DNA of 64,000 bases from Marinobacter sp. LQ44 (GTDB lineage Bacteria > Pseudomonadota > Gammaproteobacteria > Pseudomonadales > Oleiphilaceae), in the NCBI RefSeq assembly GCF_001447155.2, contig NZ_CP014754.1, positions 2,728,001 through 2,792,000 of the forward strand, written 5' to 3'. The notes below the pieces were generated by a model, which had not been told where the DNA came from, made no database searches, and saw nothing but the letters and a program-made list of their open reading frames with translations. A program made the position numbers and the translations under genes. This document shows, piece after piece, positions 8,397 to 19,148 of the stretch. Every line of letters starts with the position of its first letter. Within the stretch, counting starts at the first letter, position 1.

Positions 8397-10076
8397 TCAG
8401 CCATTAGCCCGTTTGTCTCTGTTATTTTGGGTCAGTACCGTGGCTGCCATCTGGTTCAGAACAGCCATTTCGTCGCTGATGCCGTTTTCCCACGACAGCT
8501 CTCGCTGCTCCTCAAGAATGTCCTCCAGAATATCCGGTGTTGTTAACGGGTTGGCCAGGACCACCCGGAAAACGATGCACGGGAAGTGGTAGTAGCGGGC
8601 CGGCTCCAGTCGGGTTCGGGAGACAAATGCCTTGCCTCTCTCCCGCTGGGTTTTCTGGATGAATTTTGTGATACGGTTCAGGCAGGTGTTCATTTTCTCT
8701 GCCTGCAGTTCGTCGGCCATGGCCAGTGCCTGGCGTACGTCTTCCGGACAATAACGGTAAGTCAGGATGTTCAGTTCCGGCCGGGTAACCAGTTCGAAAT
8801 CCGGTTGTTCATCGATCATGTTGGCAAAGGTTTTGGCTTTGTCGATGCCCTGGTCGATGAGAATTTCGTAGCCTTCTCTTGCGAGGATTTTCAGGCCTGA
8901 GTGGATCAGCATGGCCATGCCCGGGCGGGAGCCTTCCAGGGTGGTGCTGCCGAGGTCCCGGGAACCTTTTCGGATGATGTACTGGGCGTGGTGTTCTACC
9001 GCGCTGGCGAGGCTGGGGTCTTTGAAGACCACCAGACCGGCGCCCATGGGTACGTAGAGCTGTTTGTGCGCGTCGAAGGTGACCGAGTCGGCTTTCTCGA
9101 TGCCGCGCAGCAGGTGTTTGTGGGTGCGGGAGAACAGGGTTGGCCCGCCCCAGGCGGCGTCGACGTGGAAGTGGGCGCCGAATTCCCGGGCGATGTCGGC
9201 CATGGCGTCCAGCGGGTCGACGTTGCCGGTTTCGGTGGTGCCGGCCACGCCGCAGATAGCCATGACCTTGATTTTCTGCTTTTGCAGTTCCAGGCATTTG
9301 TCCCGCAGGGCATCGGGCTGGATACGGTTGAATTCGTCGGTTTCCACCGGCACCAGGGCATCCCGGCCCAGGCCGAGTACGTCGGCGGCTTTGCGCAGGG
9401 AATAGTGACCGCGCTTGGAGACAACGATGGCGGCGCCTTCGCAGCCATAGTACCTCAGTGCCCGGAACAGGCCTTCTTCGTGCAGGCCGCGGAAGCTGCC
9501 TTCGGCGGGGAAGGCGCGGTTGCGGGCGACCCACAGGGCGGTGAGGTTGGCGACGGTGCCGCCGGAGCACATGGCGCCCAGGGCGTGCCGGGGGTCGTGC
9601 ATCCATTTTCGGTAGAAGGAGCCGTCCTGCTGGTACACCAGCCGGTGGATCATGCCCAGTACCTGGCGCTCCAGGGGGGTGAAGGCCTTCGAGGTTTCGG
9701 TTTTGACCAGGTTCTGGTTCAGGGCAATCATGATTTTTGACAGCGGCAGCATGAAGTAGGGCAGTGCCGAGGTCATGTGGCCGATGAATGCCGGTGAGGC
9801 GGTGTGAACCGAGTTGGCCACCAGTTTGTCGAGCAGGAACTGGGCCTGTTCGGAGACGAATACGGGCTTTTCCGGAATCACGGAGTCGGCGAAGTTTTTT
9901 TCGACATCGCTCAGGTCGCGTTCAACGGCGACGATGTGTTCCTGGAGGAAGCCGGCCAGGTTCCGGGAGATGTTCTGATCGATGCGGCTCAGGGTGGATT
10001 CCGGCGCCTCGGGCACCGTGAATACGCGATACATGGCCTCAACGGAGGCCTGGGCGGATTTTTTCTTTCCGGTCAT
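8397..10076 (-). CDS. panP: PLP-dependent aspartate 1-decarboxylase-like enzyme
   Basis: The 559-aa protein is a group II PLP-dependent decarboxylase. The pyridoxal lysine is K338 in FDAHKQLYVPMGAG, and the cofactor-binding Asp is in HVDAAWGG about 32 residues earlier. The N-terminal region (LVANSVHTASPAFIGHMTSA) resembles the PanP group described in Vibrio. PanP converts aspartate to beta-alanine for pantothenate and CoA synthesis, replacing PanD. The frame extends to a GTG at 10088, but the ATG at 10076 is preferred. Glutamate or another amino acid remains a possible substrate. It is convergent with the HD-GYP gene. Confidence 0.82.
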   Translation of the reverse strand: MTGKKKSAQASVEAMYRVFTVPEAPESTLSRIDQNISRNLAGFLQEHIVAVERDLSDVEKNFADSVIPEKPVFVSEQAQFLLDKLVANSVHTASPAFIGHMTSALPYFMLPLSKIMIALNQNLVKTETSKAFTPLERQVLGMIHRLVYQQDGSFYRKWMHDPRHALGAMCSGGTVANLTALWVARNRAFPAEGSFRGLHEEGLFRALRYYGCEGAAIVVSKRGHYSLRKAADVLGLGRDALVPVETDEFNRIQPDALRDKCLELQKQKIKVMAICGVAGTTETGNVDPLDAMADIAREFGAHFHVDAAWGGPTLFSRTHKHLLRGIEKADSVTFDAHKQLYVPMGAGLVVFKDPSLASAVEHHAQYIIRKGSRDLGSTTLEGSRPGMAMLIHSGLKILAREGYEILIDQGIDKAKTFANMIDEQPDFELVTRPELNILTYRYCPEDVRQALAMADELQAEKMNTCLNRITKFIQKTQRERGKAFVSRTRLEPARYYHFPCIVFRVVLANPLTTPDILEDILEEQRELSWENGISDEMAVLNQMAATVLTQNNRDKRANG

Positions 10077-10272
10077 AGAGCCACACACTTCTTTCAGTGG
10101 TTATCCGCAAGGTCGGTTCCGGAAACCCGGCGGACGAAGCCGGGCGTTGCCCGACACTCGTAGTATAGCCTGCGTGATTACAGGTCATGTATTCCCTGAG
10201 GGGCGGTAGTATAAGGCCTGAACAGCAATGACGCTATGCCCTGCGGGCGCTGGTGTTACGGCGCCGGGGCTA

Positions 10273-10620
10273 TCAGAGGATTTCCCGGTGAACATCCAGG
10301 ATGGCGGCGTCGATGCGCTCCTGGATGTCTTTTTCGACCTGGTCGAGGCGCTGGGTGATTTGCTGGGCGCTGGCGCCGAGGGCGGCGATGGTCCAGGTGG
10401 CGCAGTCCAGTGCTTCCTGGTCGGCGGTTTCGGCAACGGCCAGGTCGGGTTCTTTGCCCCAGATGGCTTTCATGGCGGTGAAGGCTTTGCGTTTGGCTTT
10501 GAGGTCTTCGCAGGCGTAGAGCTGGAAGTGCAGGGTGAGTACGCCTACGTGGGGGGTGATGTCCTGGTGCTGTTGTGGGTTTTTGCCTTCTTTGAGCAGT
10601 TTTCTCAGGGCTTCTGACAT
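10273..10620 (-). CDS. Hypothetical 115-aa helical protein
   Basis: The ATG at 10618-10620 opens a 115-residue frame beginning MSEALRKLLKEGK. A longer upstream extension exists in the frame but crosses a stem-loop element and the aidB-like gene in antisense, so it is not credible. The C-terminal third (QQITQRLDQVEKDIQERIDA) is predicted to be helical, possibly coiled coil. I see no signal peptide and no catalytic motif. It lies between the acyl-CoA dehydrogenase gene and panP on the same strand. No function is proposed. Confidence 0.6.
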   Translation of the reverse strand: MSEALRKLLKEGKNPQQHQDITPHVGVLTLHFQLYACEDLKAKRKAFTAMKAIWGKEPDLAVAETADQEALDCATWTIAALGASAQQITQRLDQVEKDIQERIDAAILDVHREIL

Positions 10621-10649
10621 GTCTGGTTTGGCTCGTTTGGTGCAGGAAC

Positions 10650-10750
10650 CGGTGAGGGTGGGCTGTTCAAAACACGCTGTGGATACGTCCTTGTACGCTC
10701 TGCTCCGCCATCCCTGGCTCCGCAAGGTTTTGAACAGCCCACCCTCACCG
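10650..10750 (+). repeat. Stem-loop element A (24-bp perfect terminal stem, two inner hairpins)
   Basis: Bases 10650-10673 and 10727-10750 are perfect inverted repeats of 24 bp. The 53-base loop starts with ACGCTGTGGATAC and holds two small hairpins. The first is TAC-GTCCTT-GTA. The second is GCC-ATCCCT-GGC, with a hexaloop of the same NTCCNT type. Elements B (18970-19069) and C (21463-21572, inverted) have the same design with different outer stems. It lies in the roughly 200-bp gap downstream of the acyl-CoA dehydrogenase gene and upstream of the 115-aa gene. The strand given is the orientation of the loop consensus. Confidence 0.9.
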
Positions 10751-10823
10751 CTTCCCGAACGGTATACGGGGAGTCGCTTCAGCCGGTTGCTCTGGCTTTC
10801 GTGACAGGCTGTCTGGATTTTCC

Positions 10824-12515
10824 CTAGCCTACTACAGGTGTCGCCCGTTTGATAATCGCCGCCGGGTTGGTGCCGGAGGGCAGGTTGCCGTAGTTCATAC
10901 CTCCGCTGGATTGCAGTCTTGAGGCGCAGAAGGCGTCGGCGACGTGTTTGTCGCCGAAGCGCAGTAGCAGGGAGCCTTGCAGGGTCAGGGCCAGGCGGTC
11001 GACGAGGTTGCGGGCGCGGTACTGGAAGTCGCTGATGTCGGCGAAGTCGTGTTGCAGTTGTGCCAGGTACTGGTCGAAGCGGCGGTCGGTGCCACGGGCT
11101 TCGGCGGCTTCTTTGAAGAAGGCGTCCAGGGTTTCGGGCTCTTTCTGCAGGGCGCGGAGGGTGTCCAGGCACTGGACGTTGCCGCTGCCTTCCCAGATGG
11201 CGTTGACCGGGGATTCCCGGAACAGCCGGGGCATGATGCAGTCTTCCATGACGCCGCTGCCGCCGATGCATTCCATGGCTTCGTAGGCGTGGTTGGGGGT
11301 GCGTTTGCAGATCCAGTATTTGCCGACGGGGGTGGCCAGGCGGGCCAGCAGGCGTTCGTGTTCTTTGTTCTGGTTGTCCATGGCCCGGGCTACGCGCATG
11401 GTGTAGGCGAGGGCGGCTTCGTTTTCGATGATCAGGTCGGCCAGGACGTTCTGCATCAGCGGCTGGTCGCTTAAGGTTGCGCCGAAGGCGCTGCGGTGGT
11501 GGCAGTGGTGGGTTGCCTGGGCCACGGCCTGGCGCATGCCGGCGGCGCTGCCGATCATGCAGTCGAAGCGGGTCATGGCGACCATTTCGATGATGGTGCG
11601 TACGCCGCGGCCTTCTTCACCGACCATCCAGGCCAGGGCGCCGCGGATTTCCACTTCGCTGGAGGCGTTGGCGACGTTGCCCATTTTGTTCTTGAGTTGC
11701 TGTACCTGCCAGGGGTTCTTGGTGCCATCCGGGCGCCACCGGGGCATCAGGAAGCAGGACAGGCCGCTGGTGGTCTGGGCCAGCACCAGGAAGGCGTCGC
11801 ACATGGGGGCGGAGACGAACCATTTGTGACCAACCAGCTCATAGGGCTGGCCCGGGCCTTCCTGGCCGGTCGGGTAGGCCACGGTAGTATTGGCACGTAC
11901 GTCACTGCCGCCCTGTTTCTCGGTCATGGCCATGCCGATGGTGACGGAGGTTTTGTCACCGTCTGGCACGTTGCGGCTGTCGTATTCGTTGGCCAGGATT
12001 TTCGGGGCCCAGAGTTTGGCCAGGTCAGGCTGGTTCTGGATCGACGGGATCGCTGCGAAAGTCATGGTGATCGGGCAACAGTGCGCCGCTTCTACCTGGG
12101 AGTGCAGGTAGTATTTGGCGGCGCGGGCGACGTGGGCGCCTTTGCCGGGGTTAGTCCAGGGCGAGCTGTGCAGGCCGTTCTCCAGGGCCACGCGCATGAG
12201 TTCGTGGTAGGCCGGGTGGAAGGTCACCTCATCTACCCGGTGGCCGTAGCGGTCGTGGGTGCGGAAGGAGGGCTTGTTGGCGTTGGCCTGATTACCAAGG
12301 TCAATGGTATCCGCCTGGCCGGCCCAGGCGCCGAACTGACTCAGGTCGTCGTTGGCGAAGCCGGCGCCCTCGCGCAGTACCGCCTCCCGCAGCGCGTTGT
12401 CCTGTTCGTAGAGGTTGTAGTTCTCCAGCGGCCGTGGCTGGTTGATCACCTCGTGGGTGGCCGACAGGTAGCGGTTGTCGGCGGTGGACTCGGTCTTGCG
12501 CTGCGGGCTGTTCAT
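10824..12515 (-). CDS. AidB-like acyl-CoA dehydrogenase
   Basis: The 563-aa protein aligns by eye along its length with E. coli AidB. Shared stretches include GMAMTEKQGGSDVRANTT, the VGHKWFVSAPMCDAFLVLAQ region, MTRFDCMIGSAAGMRQA, and NAIWEGSGNVQCLD. It is an FAD flavoprotein of the acyl-CoA dehydrogenase superfamily, predicted to be cytoplasmic. AidB itself is linked to alkylation damage, but many family members probably act on branched or unusual acyl-CoAs, so the substrate is uncertain. The TetR gene ends 2 bp upstream of its start, so the two are probably one transcript. Confidence 0.88.
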   Translation of the reverse strand: MNSPQRKTESTADNRYLSATHEVINQPRPLENYNLYEQDNALREAVLREGAGFANDDLSQFGAWAGQADTIDLGNQANANKPSFRTHDRYGHRVDEVTFHPAYHELMRVALENGLHSSPWTNPGKGAHVARAAKYYLHSQVEAAHCCPITMTFAAIPSIQNQPDLAKLWAPKILANEYDSRNVPDGDKTSVTIGMAMTEKQGGSDVRANTTVAYPTGQEGPGQPYELVGHKWFVSAPMCDAFLVLAQTTSGLSCFLMPRWRPDGTKNPWQVQQLKNKMGNVANASSEVEIRGALAWMVGEEGRGVRTIIEMVAMTRFDCMIGSAAGMRQAVAQATHHCHHRSAFGATLSDQPLMQNVLADLIIENEAALAYTMRVARAMDNQNKEHERLLARLATPVGKYWICKRTPNHAYEAMECIGGSGVMEDCIMPRLFRESPVNAIWEGSGNVQCLDTLRALQKEPETLDAFFKEAAEARGTDRRFDQYLAQLQHDFADISDFQYRARNLVDRLALTLQGSLLLRFGDKHVADAFCASRLQSSGGMNYGNLPSGTNPAAIIKRATPVVG

Positions 12516-12517
12516 GG

Positions 12518-13147
12518 TTAGCTCCTGGTGCCGGTCAACCCCCGTATGCAGAAGCAGACGATGGTGTTGACCAGCTCATCTTCGTTGTTGTCTTGCCCCG
12601 GCGGTATGTCTGTCTGTGTTGGTGACAGAGGCCCCACCAGGGATTCTGATATCGCGCCCACCAGGCAGGTACTGGCGAGCCGTGCGTTTTGGTCCGGTAT
12701 GCAGCCTTCGGCTATGCCATCCCGGATCGCCTGTTCAAACAGGCTGGCGTAAGCCTTTCGGTAAACCAGTCGCTCTTCTTCTACCTTCGGATCCACCGGT
12801 TCGGCGATCAGGGCCCAGGCCTTCATGGGGCCTTTGAGGGCCCTCTGGGCAAATTTCCTCAAGGCGTTGTCTAGGCGTTCAACGGCGTTTCCGGATACGT
12901 TGAGCGCTTCGGCCACCTTGTCGACTTCCCGCTGGGTGGCCAACCGGAAGATTTCGGCAAAAAGGTCCTCGCGGGACTCGAAATGCCGATAGATGGTGCC
13001 GGTGGCAACGCCGGCCAGGCCAGCAATCCGGGTGATACGGGCGCTTCGGAAGCCGCCTTCAGCGACACATTCCCAGGTGCGCTCGATGATGTTCTGGCGT
13101 GCCCGGGCTTTCCGTTCGCGCATCTTTTCGGTTTCACGATAGGCCAT
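12518..13147 (-). CDS. TetR/AcrR-family transcriptional regulator
   Basis: The 209-aa protein has an N-terminal TetR helix-turn-helix (about 17-65), with IAGLAGVATGTIYRHF as the recognition region and a conserved FAEIF following. The C-terminal ligand-binding part is divergent. Its gene is immediately upstream of and nearly overlaps the AidB-like acyl-CoA dehydrogenase gene, so it probably controls its own transcript together with that enzyme. An imperfect palindrome lies 20-33 bp upstream of its start. The likely effector would be an acyl-CoA or fatty compound, but this is inference from the partner gene. Confidence 0.88.
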   Translation of the reverse strand: MAYRETEKMRERKARARQNIIERTWECVAEGGFRSARITRIAGLAGVATGTIYRHFESREDLFAEIFRLATQREVDKVAEALNVSGNAVERLDNALRKFAQRALKGPMKAWALIAEPVDPKVEEERLVYRKAYASLFEQAIRDGIAEGCIPDQNARLASTCLVGAISESLVGPLSPTQTDIPPGQDNNEDELVNTIVCFCIRGLTGTRS

Positions 13148-13166
13148 GCCGGCTCCTTACAAGTAG

Positions 13167-13180
13167 TGAATCACGGTTCA
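13167..13180. promoter_or_regulatory. Imperfect palindrome, candidate TetR operator
   Basis: The sequence TGAATCACGGTTCA has perfect TGAA/TTCA outer arms and matches its reverse complement at 10 of 14 positions. It lies just upstream of the TetR start at 13147, where an autoregulatory operator is expected. The evidence is weak because the arms are short. Confidence 0.3.
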
Positions 13181-13419
13181 TTCTTTGTGTCAATTTGCGG
13201 TTGTTTGTTTTGTCATGCAAGACATCTTTAAAATCATGGGCTTGAAATTGGATACAAAAAGTTACAAAAAAGTGGTTGTCAGGAAATAGCGTCGTCACCA
13301 AAACCGGATTATAAAGACGCCAAGACGGGGCCGCAGGCGGCCGGCGGTCGAGACGGGGTGCTGTCAGGCGCAGAGCCAACAGTGCTTGTAGTTCTGTTTT
13401 CGTTGATGGAGAAAATACC

Positions 13420-13641
13420 ATGAGTGAATTCGACGAAAGCAATCTGGAGCAGTCCGGTAACTGGACCAGCGACAGTGATGATAACCATTCCATTGCCGGC
13501 AGGGCACGGGTCAGGGCCCAGTTGCAGGCTGATATCGAAGCATTCCTGCAAAGTGGCGGTCGGATACAGGAAGTGGACACCACGTTCCGTGCGGACTCCC
13601 CACGCAAGGTGGAAGTAGGGTTTAACAACCGATCCGTCTGA
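13420..13641 (+). CDS. sutA: SutA-like RNA polymerase-associated regulator (short form)
   Basis: The 73-aa protein resembles the C-terminal half of Pseudomonas aeruginosa SutA, as recalled. EAFLQSGGRIQEVDTTFRAD corresponds to the SutA EEFLARGGKVQEIEPNVVAD segment, and both end in a short tail rich in Arg/Ser. SutA binds RNA polymerase and supports transcription during slow growth. The acidic N-terminal tail of SutA is much shorter here (about 25 residues, DESNLEQSGNWTSDSDD). The ATG follows a GGAGAA site. A hairpin with a T-run follows the gene, suggesting that it is monocistronic. The assignment is by memory of the family and should be confirmed. Confidence 0.6.
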   Translation: MSEFDESNLEQSGNWTSDSDDNHSIAGRARVRAQLQADIEAFLQSGGRIQEVDTTFRADSPRKVEVGFNNRSV

Positions 13642-13654
13642 TTCCCTTCATTGG

Positions 13655-13696
13655 CGGGCGGCGACTGCCATCCTGAGGCAGGGCCGTCCGTTTTTT
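13655..13696 (+). terminator. Rho-independent terminator after sutA-like gene
   Basis: CGGGCGG (13655-13661) pairs with CCGTCCG (13684-13690), including one G-U pair. CTGCC pairs with GGCAG inside this stem, and six T residues follow directly at 13691-13696. Confidence 0.7.
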
Positions 13697-13767
13697 GTCA
13701 CTGGATTGTCATCGGTCAACGGCACACTGGGCTCAAACCTGCAATGCGTGGCCTCTGGGGTGTATGA

Positions 13768-14841
<1,074 letters not shown>

Positions 14842-14884
14842 AGGGGCTTGAAGGCGCCCGAAATAACCATGGATATATAGAGTA

Positions 14885-17026
14885 ATGACAACCGAGAATG
14901 CGCAAACCGCAGAGATCAGTGACCTGAGTGTGCCTGCGCCGGTAGATGTACCGCCGGTGGGCGAAGACATCAATCTGGACGCCAGTGAAAACTATTTCAA
15001 CCGCGAGCTGAGCCAGCTTCAGTTCAACTACCGGGTGTTGAAACAGGCGCTGGATACCACTCATCCGCTGATCAACCGGTTGATCTTCTGCTGCATTTTC
15101 AGCAGCAACATGGACGAGTTCTTTGAAATCCGGGTGGCGGGCCTGCGCCAGCAAATGAAGTACGGCCGGGAGACCGTGGGCGTGGACGGCATGCAGCCAG
15201 ACCAGGTGCTGGCAGAGATCAGCCGGGTGGCCCACGACTACATCCACGAGCAGTACGACATCATCAATAAGGTGCTCATTCCCGAGCTGGAAAAGGAGAA
15301 CATTCACTTTGTCCGGCGCCGTGAGTGGACGCCGGCCCAGGCAGAGTGGGTGCGGAACTACTTCGAGGAAGAGATATTACCGGTGGTCAGCCCCATCGGG
15401 CTGGACCCGTCGCACCCGTTCCCTCGCCTGGTGAACAAGAGCCTCAACTTCATCGTTGAACTCGATGGCAAAGACGCCTTCGGTCGGGAAACCGGCATGG
15501 CCATTGTGCCCGCACCCCGCTCCCTGCCTCGCCTGGTTCGGCTGCCGGATGACGTCTGTGACGGCGGCGACAACCTGGTGTTTCTGTCGTCCATGATTCA
15601 CGCCCATGCGGACGAGTTGTTCCCGGGCATGGAAGTGAAAGGCTGCTACCAGTTCCGGTTGACCCGTAACGCTGACCTTGAGCTGGAAGACGACCTGGAA
15701 GACCTGGCCTCGGCCCTGCGCGGCGAATTGTTGAGTCGCCGGTTTGGTGACGGAGTGCGTTTGGAGGTGGCCGACAACTGCCCGGAGGAGTTGGTGCAGT
15801 TTCTCTTGCGGGAGTTCGGTCTGACCGAGCGGGACTTGTATCAGGTGCATGGACCGGTCAATCTGACCCGTTTGATGGCCGTTGGCAGCCTGGTGGATCG
15901 CCTCGACCTGACCTATTCCAGTTTTTCCCCCTCGATTCCGCGCCAGATTCGCAGCAAGGAATCCATGTTTGATGCCATCCGCAAGCGGCCATTGCTGTTG
16001 TTGCATCCTTATGAAAACTTCAGCCCGGTAGTCGACCTGCTGCGTCAGGCGGCGAAAGATCCCCATGTGCTGGCGATCCGCCAGACCCTGTACCGTACCG
16101 GAGCCGACTCTGAAATTGTCGAGGCATTGGCGGATGCGGCCCGGCGGGGTAAGGAAGTGACCGCCGTTATCGAGCTGCGGGCCCGGTTCAGCGAGGCCGA
16201 GAACCTGGAGCTGGCAAGCCGTCTGCAGGAGGCGGGGGTGATTGTGGTCTACGGCGTGGTGGGCTACAAAACCCACGCCAAGATGATCCTGATTGTACGC
16301 CGGGAAGAAGGCCGGCTGCGCCGTTATGTGCACCTGGGTACCGGCAACTACCATGCCGGTAACGCCCGGCTGTACACCGATTACAGCTTCATGACCTGCG
16401 ACGAATCCATCGGTGACGATGTCAACAAGCTGTTCCAGCAGCTGACGGGCATGGGCAAGGCATTGAAGATCAAGAAGCTGTTCCACGCCCCCTTCACCCT
16501 GCACAATCGCCTGATCAGTCTGATTGAGCGGGAAGCCGGGCTCGGTGAGAACGGGCGCATTATCTTCAAGTTCAACGCCCTGACCGAGCCGCAGGTGATC
16601 AAAGCCCTGTACCGGGCGTCCCAGGCCGGTGCCAGTATTGATCTGATCATTCGCGGTATCTGCTGCTTGCGTCCCCAGGTGCCGGGCCTGTCGGAGAATA
16701 TCCGGGTGCGGTCCATCATCGGGCGCTTTCTTGAGCATACCCGGGTATATTACTTCGGCAACAACGGCAAACCCGACGTTTACTGTTCCAGCGCCGATGG
16801 TATGGAGCGGAACCTGCTGAGCCGGGTTGAGACCGCCTTCCCGATCGAAGAGCCGGCGCTGATCGAGCGGGTGACCGAGGATCTGGATACCTATCTTTCT
16901 GATAACTGCCAGTCCTGGGTATTGCAGTCTGATGGCAGTTATCTACAGAATCAGCCAGAAGAAGGAGAGGAGCGCCTGGCTTCGCAGCTGGTGTTGCTGG
17001 ACCGGTTAACCTCTAAACCGAATTGA
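14885..17026 (+). CDS. ppk: Polyphosphate kinase 1
   Basis: The 713-aa protein has the full PPK1 architecture. The N-terminal domain begins YFNRELSQLQFNYRVL, and two phospholipase-D-like catalytic domains follow. The autophosphorylated His is H464 in GYKTHAKMIL, and the second conserved His is H483 in YVHLGTGNYH. The enzyme polymerises the gamma phosphate of ATP into polyphosphate at the membrane and works reversibly. It follows hemB closely. An acidic 35-residue N-terminal extension before the family core is unremarkable. Confidence 0.97.
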   Translation: MTTENAQTAEISDLSVPAPVDVPPVGEDINLDASENYFNRELSQLQFNYRVLKQALDTTHPLINRLIFCCIFSSNMDEFFEIRVAGLRQQMKYGRETVGVDGMQPDQVLAEISRVAHDYIHEQYDIINKVLIPELEKENIHFVRRREWTPAQAEWVRNYFEEEILPVVSPIGLDPSHPFPRLVNKSLNFIVELDGKDAFGRETGMAIVPAPRSLPRLVRLPDDVCDGGDNLVFLSSMIHAHADELFPGMEVKGCYQFRLTRNADLELEDDLEDLASALRGELLSRRFGDGVRLEVADNCPEELVQFLLREFGLTERDLYQVHGPVNLTRLMAVGSLVDRLDLTYSSFSPSIPRQIRSKESMFDAIRKRPLLLLHPYENFSPVVDLLRQAAKDPHVLAIRQTLYRTGADSEIVEALADAARRGKEVTAVIELRARFSEAENLELASRLQEAGVIVVYGVVGYKTHAKMILIVRREEGRLRRYVHLGTGNYHAGNARLYTDYSFMTCDESIGDDVNKLFQQLTGMGKALKIKKLFHAPFTLHNRLISLIEREAGLGENGRIIFKFNALTEPQVIKALYRASQAGASIDLIIRGICCLRPQVPGLSENIRVRSIIGRFLEHTRVYYFGNNGKPDVYCSSADGMERNLLSRVETAFPIEEPALIERVTEDLDTYLSDNCQSWVLQSDGSYLQNQPEEGEERLASQLVLLDRLTSKPN

Positions 17027-17076
17027 TACGCTGGCCACCGGCCGGCAGGAAATAAAAACACAACAGGATTGGAACC

Positions 17077-18369
17077 TTGAATCTTAAACGTTGGACCATC
17101 GCCGGCACGGCGATACTGGTAGTGGCTGGCGTAGCCCCCTGGGGCGTGGGCTATCTGACTGAGCAACATTGGCAGGCTGCGACCGAGGAAGTCAACAATG
17201 CCCAGCCGTTCCTGCGCATGGAAACCGATCGTTACCGGCGCGGTGTGATGAGCTCCGAAGTCTCTGGTACCGCCACCTTTCTGGACCCTGCCACGGGCGA
17301 GAGTAACCGCATAGACTTTGAGGTTCAGGTTTCTCACGGCATTACTGGCAGCCACTTGAATTTCAGACCTACGGAAGGCTGGCAGCCGGAGGGGGCAGGC
17401 TGGTTCCCCAACGACGAACCAAAACTGACACTGGAAACCCGGGTTTGGGGTTCCGCCACGCTGGAATTGCAGGCCCCTGCTATCGAGATAAGCGAGCCAC
17501 ACGGTGGTGGTGTTTTGCGCAGCAGCGGTGGTCTGGCACGGATTGATGTTGGCCGTTTGGGTGAAAAAGCCGACATGCTGATGGTCTGGCCGGCGGTGGT
17601 GCTGTCCGGGCCGGAGATGAACGTCACCATTGAAAACGTGCACATGGAGCAGAGCCTTGCCTGGTTATCCGGTGATATCTGGACCGGCGCCGGTGCGGTC
17701 ACGATTGATGCCTTGACCATGCAGGGTCCTCAGGTGCCGCCCATGGCGTTTAACGGTATCGCGCTGAGCAGTCATAGCGAGGCAGACCGAAAAGGCGAGC
17801 GACTGGATTCCTCGATTGCCCTGGCGCTGGACTCCGTTGTCTTTGATGACGGTACCTTCGGCCCGCACCGGATTGAGTTCGCTGTAGATGGTCTTGATGT
17901 TGCCAGCTGGAATGAGTTCAGTTCGGTGATGACCGACATGCAGCTGATGGCGGCGCAGGCCAGTCAATCCCCGCAGGCGGCGTTCGAGCAGCAGATGGCC
18001 CTGATGCAGCGGTTTAACGATTCGGTTCGCGGGCTAGCGGCCGCCGGATTTTCCGCAGGCATCCGGGAGTTGAGCCTGGATACGCCCGAAGGAGCTGTAC
18101 AGGGAAGCCTGGACCTGTCCCACCCGGAGTTGTCTGAGAGTGAGCGGGCCAACATGCTGATGGTTATGCAGGGTTTAACCGGGGCGCTGGACTTCCGTAT
18201 GCCGTTGGCCCTGGCTGAGAACTATCCGGCCGTGCGCATGCAGGTGGCACCCTTGATCAAACAGGGGTTGCTGGTGGATGCCGGCGACCAACTGGTCATG
18301 ACTGGCCGCCTGCGGGATCTGGTTCTGGATATCAATGGCATCGAGATTCCGATGCCGCCACTGCTTTAA
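17077..18369 (+). CDS. DUF945 (YdgA-like) family protein
   Basis: The 430-aa protein has one N-terminal transmembrane or signal segment (about 8-25), followed by the QHWQAATEEVNN and YRRGVMSSEVSGTATF segments typical of DUF945 (YdgA-like) proteins. The remainder looks beta-rich and periplasmic, with no catalytic motif. The start is a TTG at 17077 preceded by AGGATTGG. It lies 50 bp after ppk on the same strand and is convergent with coaD. The family has no settled function. Confidence 0.8.
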   Translation: MNLKRWTIAGTAILVVAGVAPWGVGYLTEQHWQAATEEVNNAQPFLRMETDRYRRGVMSSEVSGTATFLDPATGESNRIDFEVQVSHGITGSHLNFRPTEGWQPEGAGWFPNDEPKLTLETRVWGSATLELQAPAIEISEPHGGGVLRSSGGLARIDVGRLGEKADMLMVWPAVVLSGPEMNVTIENVHMEQSLAWLSGDIWTGAGAVTIDALTMQGPQVPPMAFNGIALSSHSEADRKGERLDSSIALALDSVVFDDGTFGPHRIEFAVDGLDVASWNEFSSVMTDMQLMAAQASQSPQAAFEQQMALMQRFNDSVRGLAAAGFSAGIRELSLDTPEGAVQGSLDLSHPELSESERANMLMVMQGLTGALDFRMPLALAENYPAVRMQVAPLIKQGLLVDAGDQLVMTGRLRDLVLDINGIEIPMPPLL

Positions 18370-18374
18370 TCCCT

Positions 18375-19069
<695 letters not shown>

Positions 19070-19148
19070 AGCGCTACCCAACTGAGTGCAGGTCTCCCCG
19101 GAATCTCTGGGAGTTTTCCACGTTTTCATCTTATTGCAGGAGCGAAGG

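Noticed and set aside
15377..16738. Minus-strand ORF of 453 codons inside ppk
   Set aside because: Antisense to ppk, which has all of its catalytic motifs; rich in Gln and His as shadow frames are.
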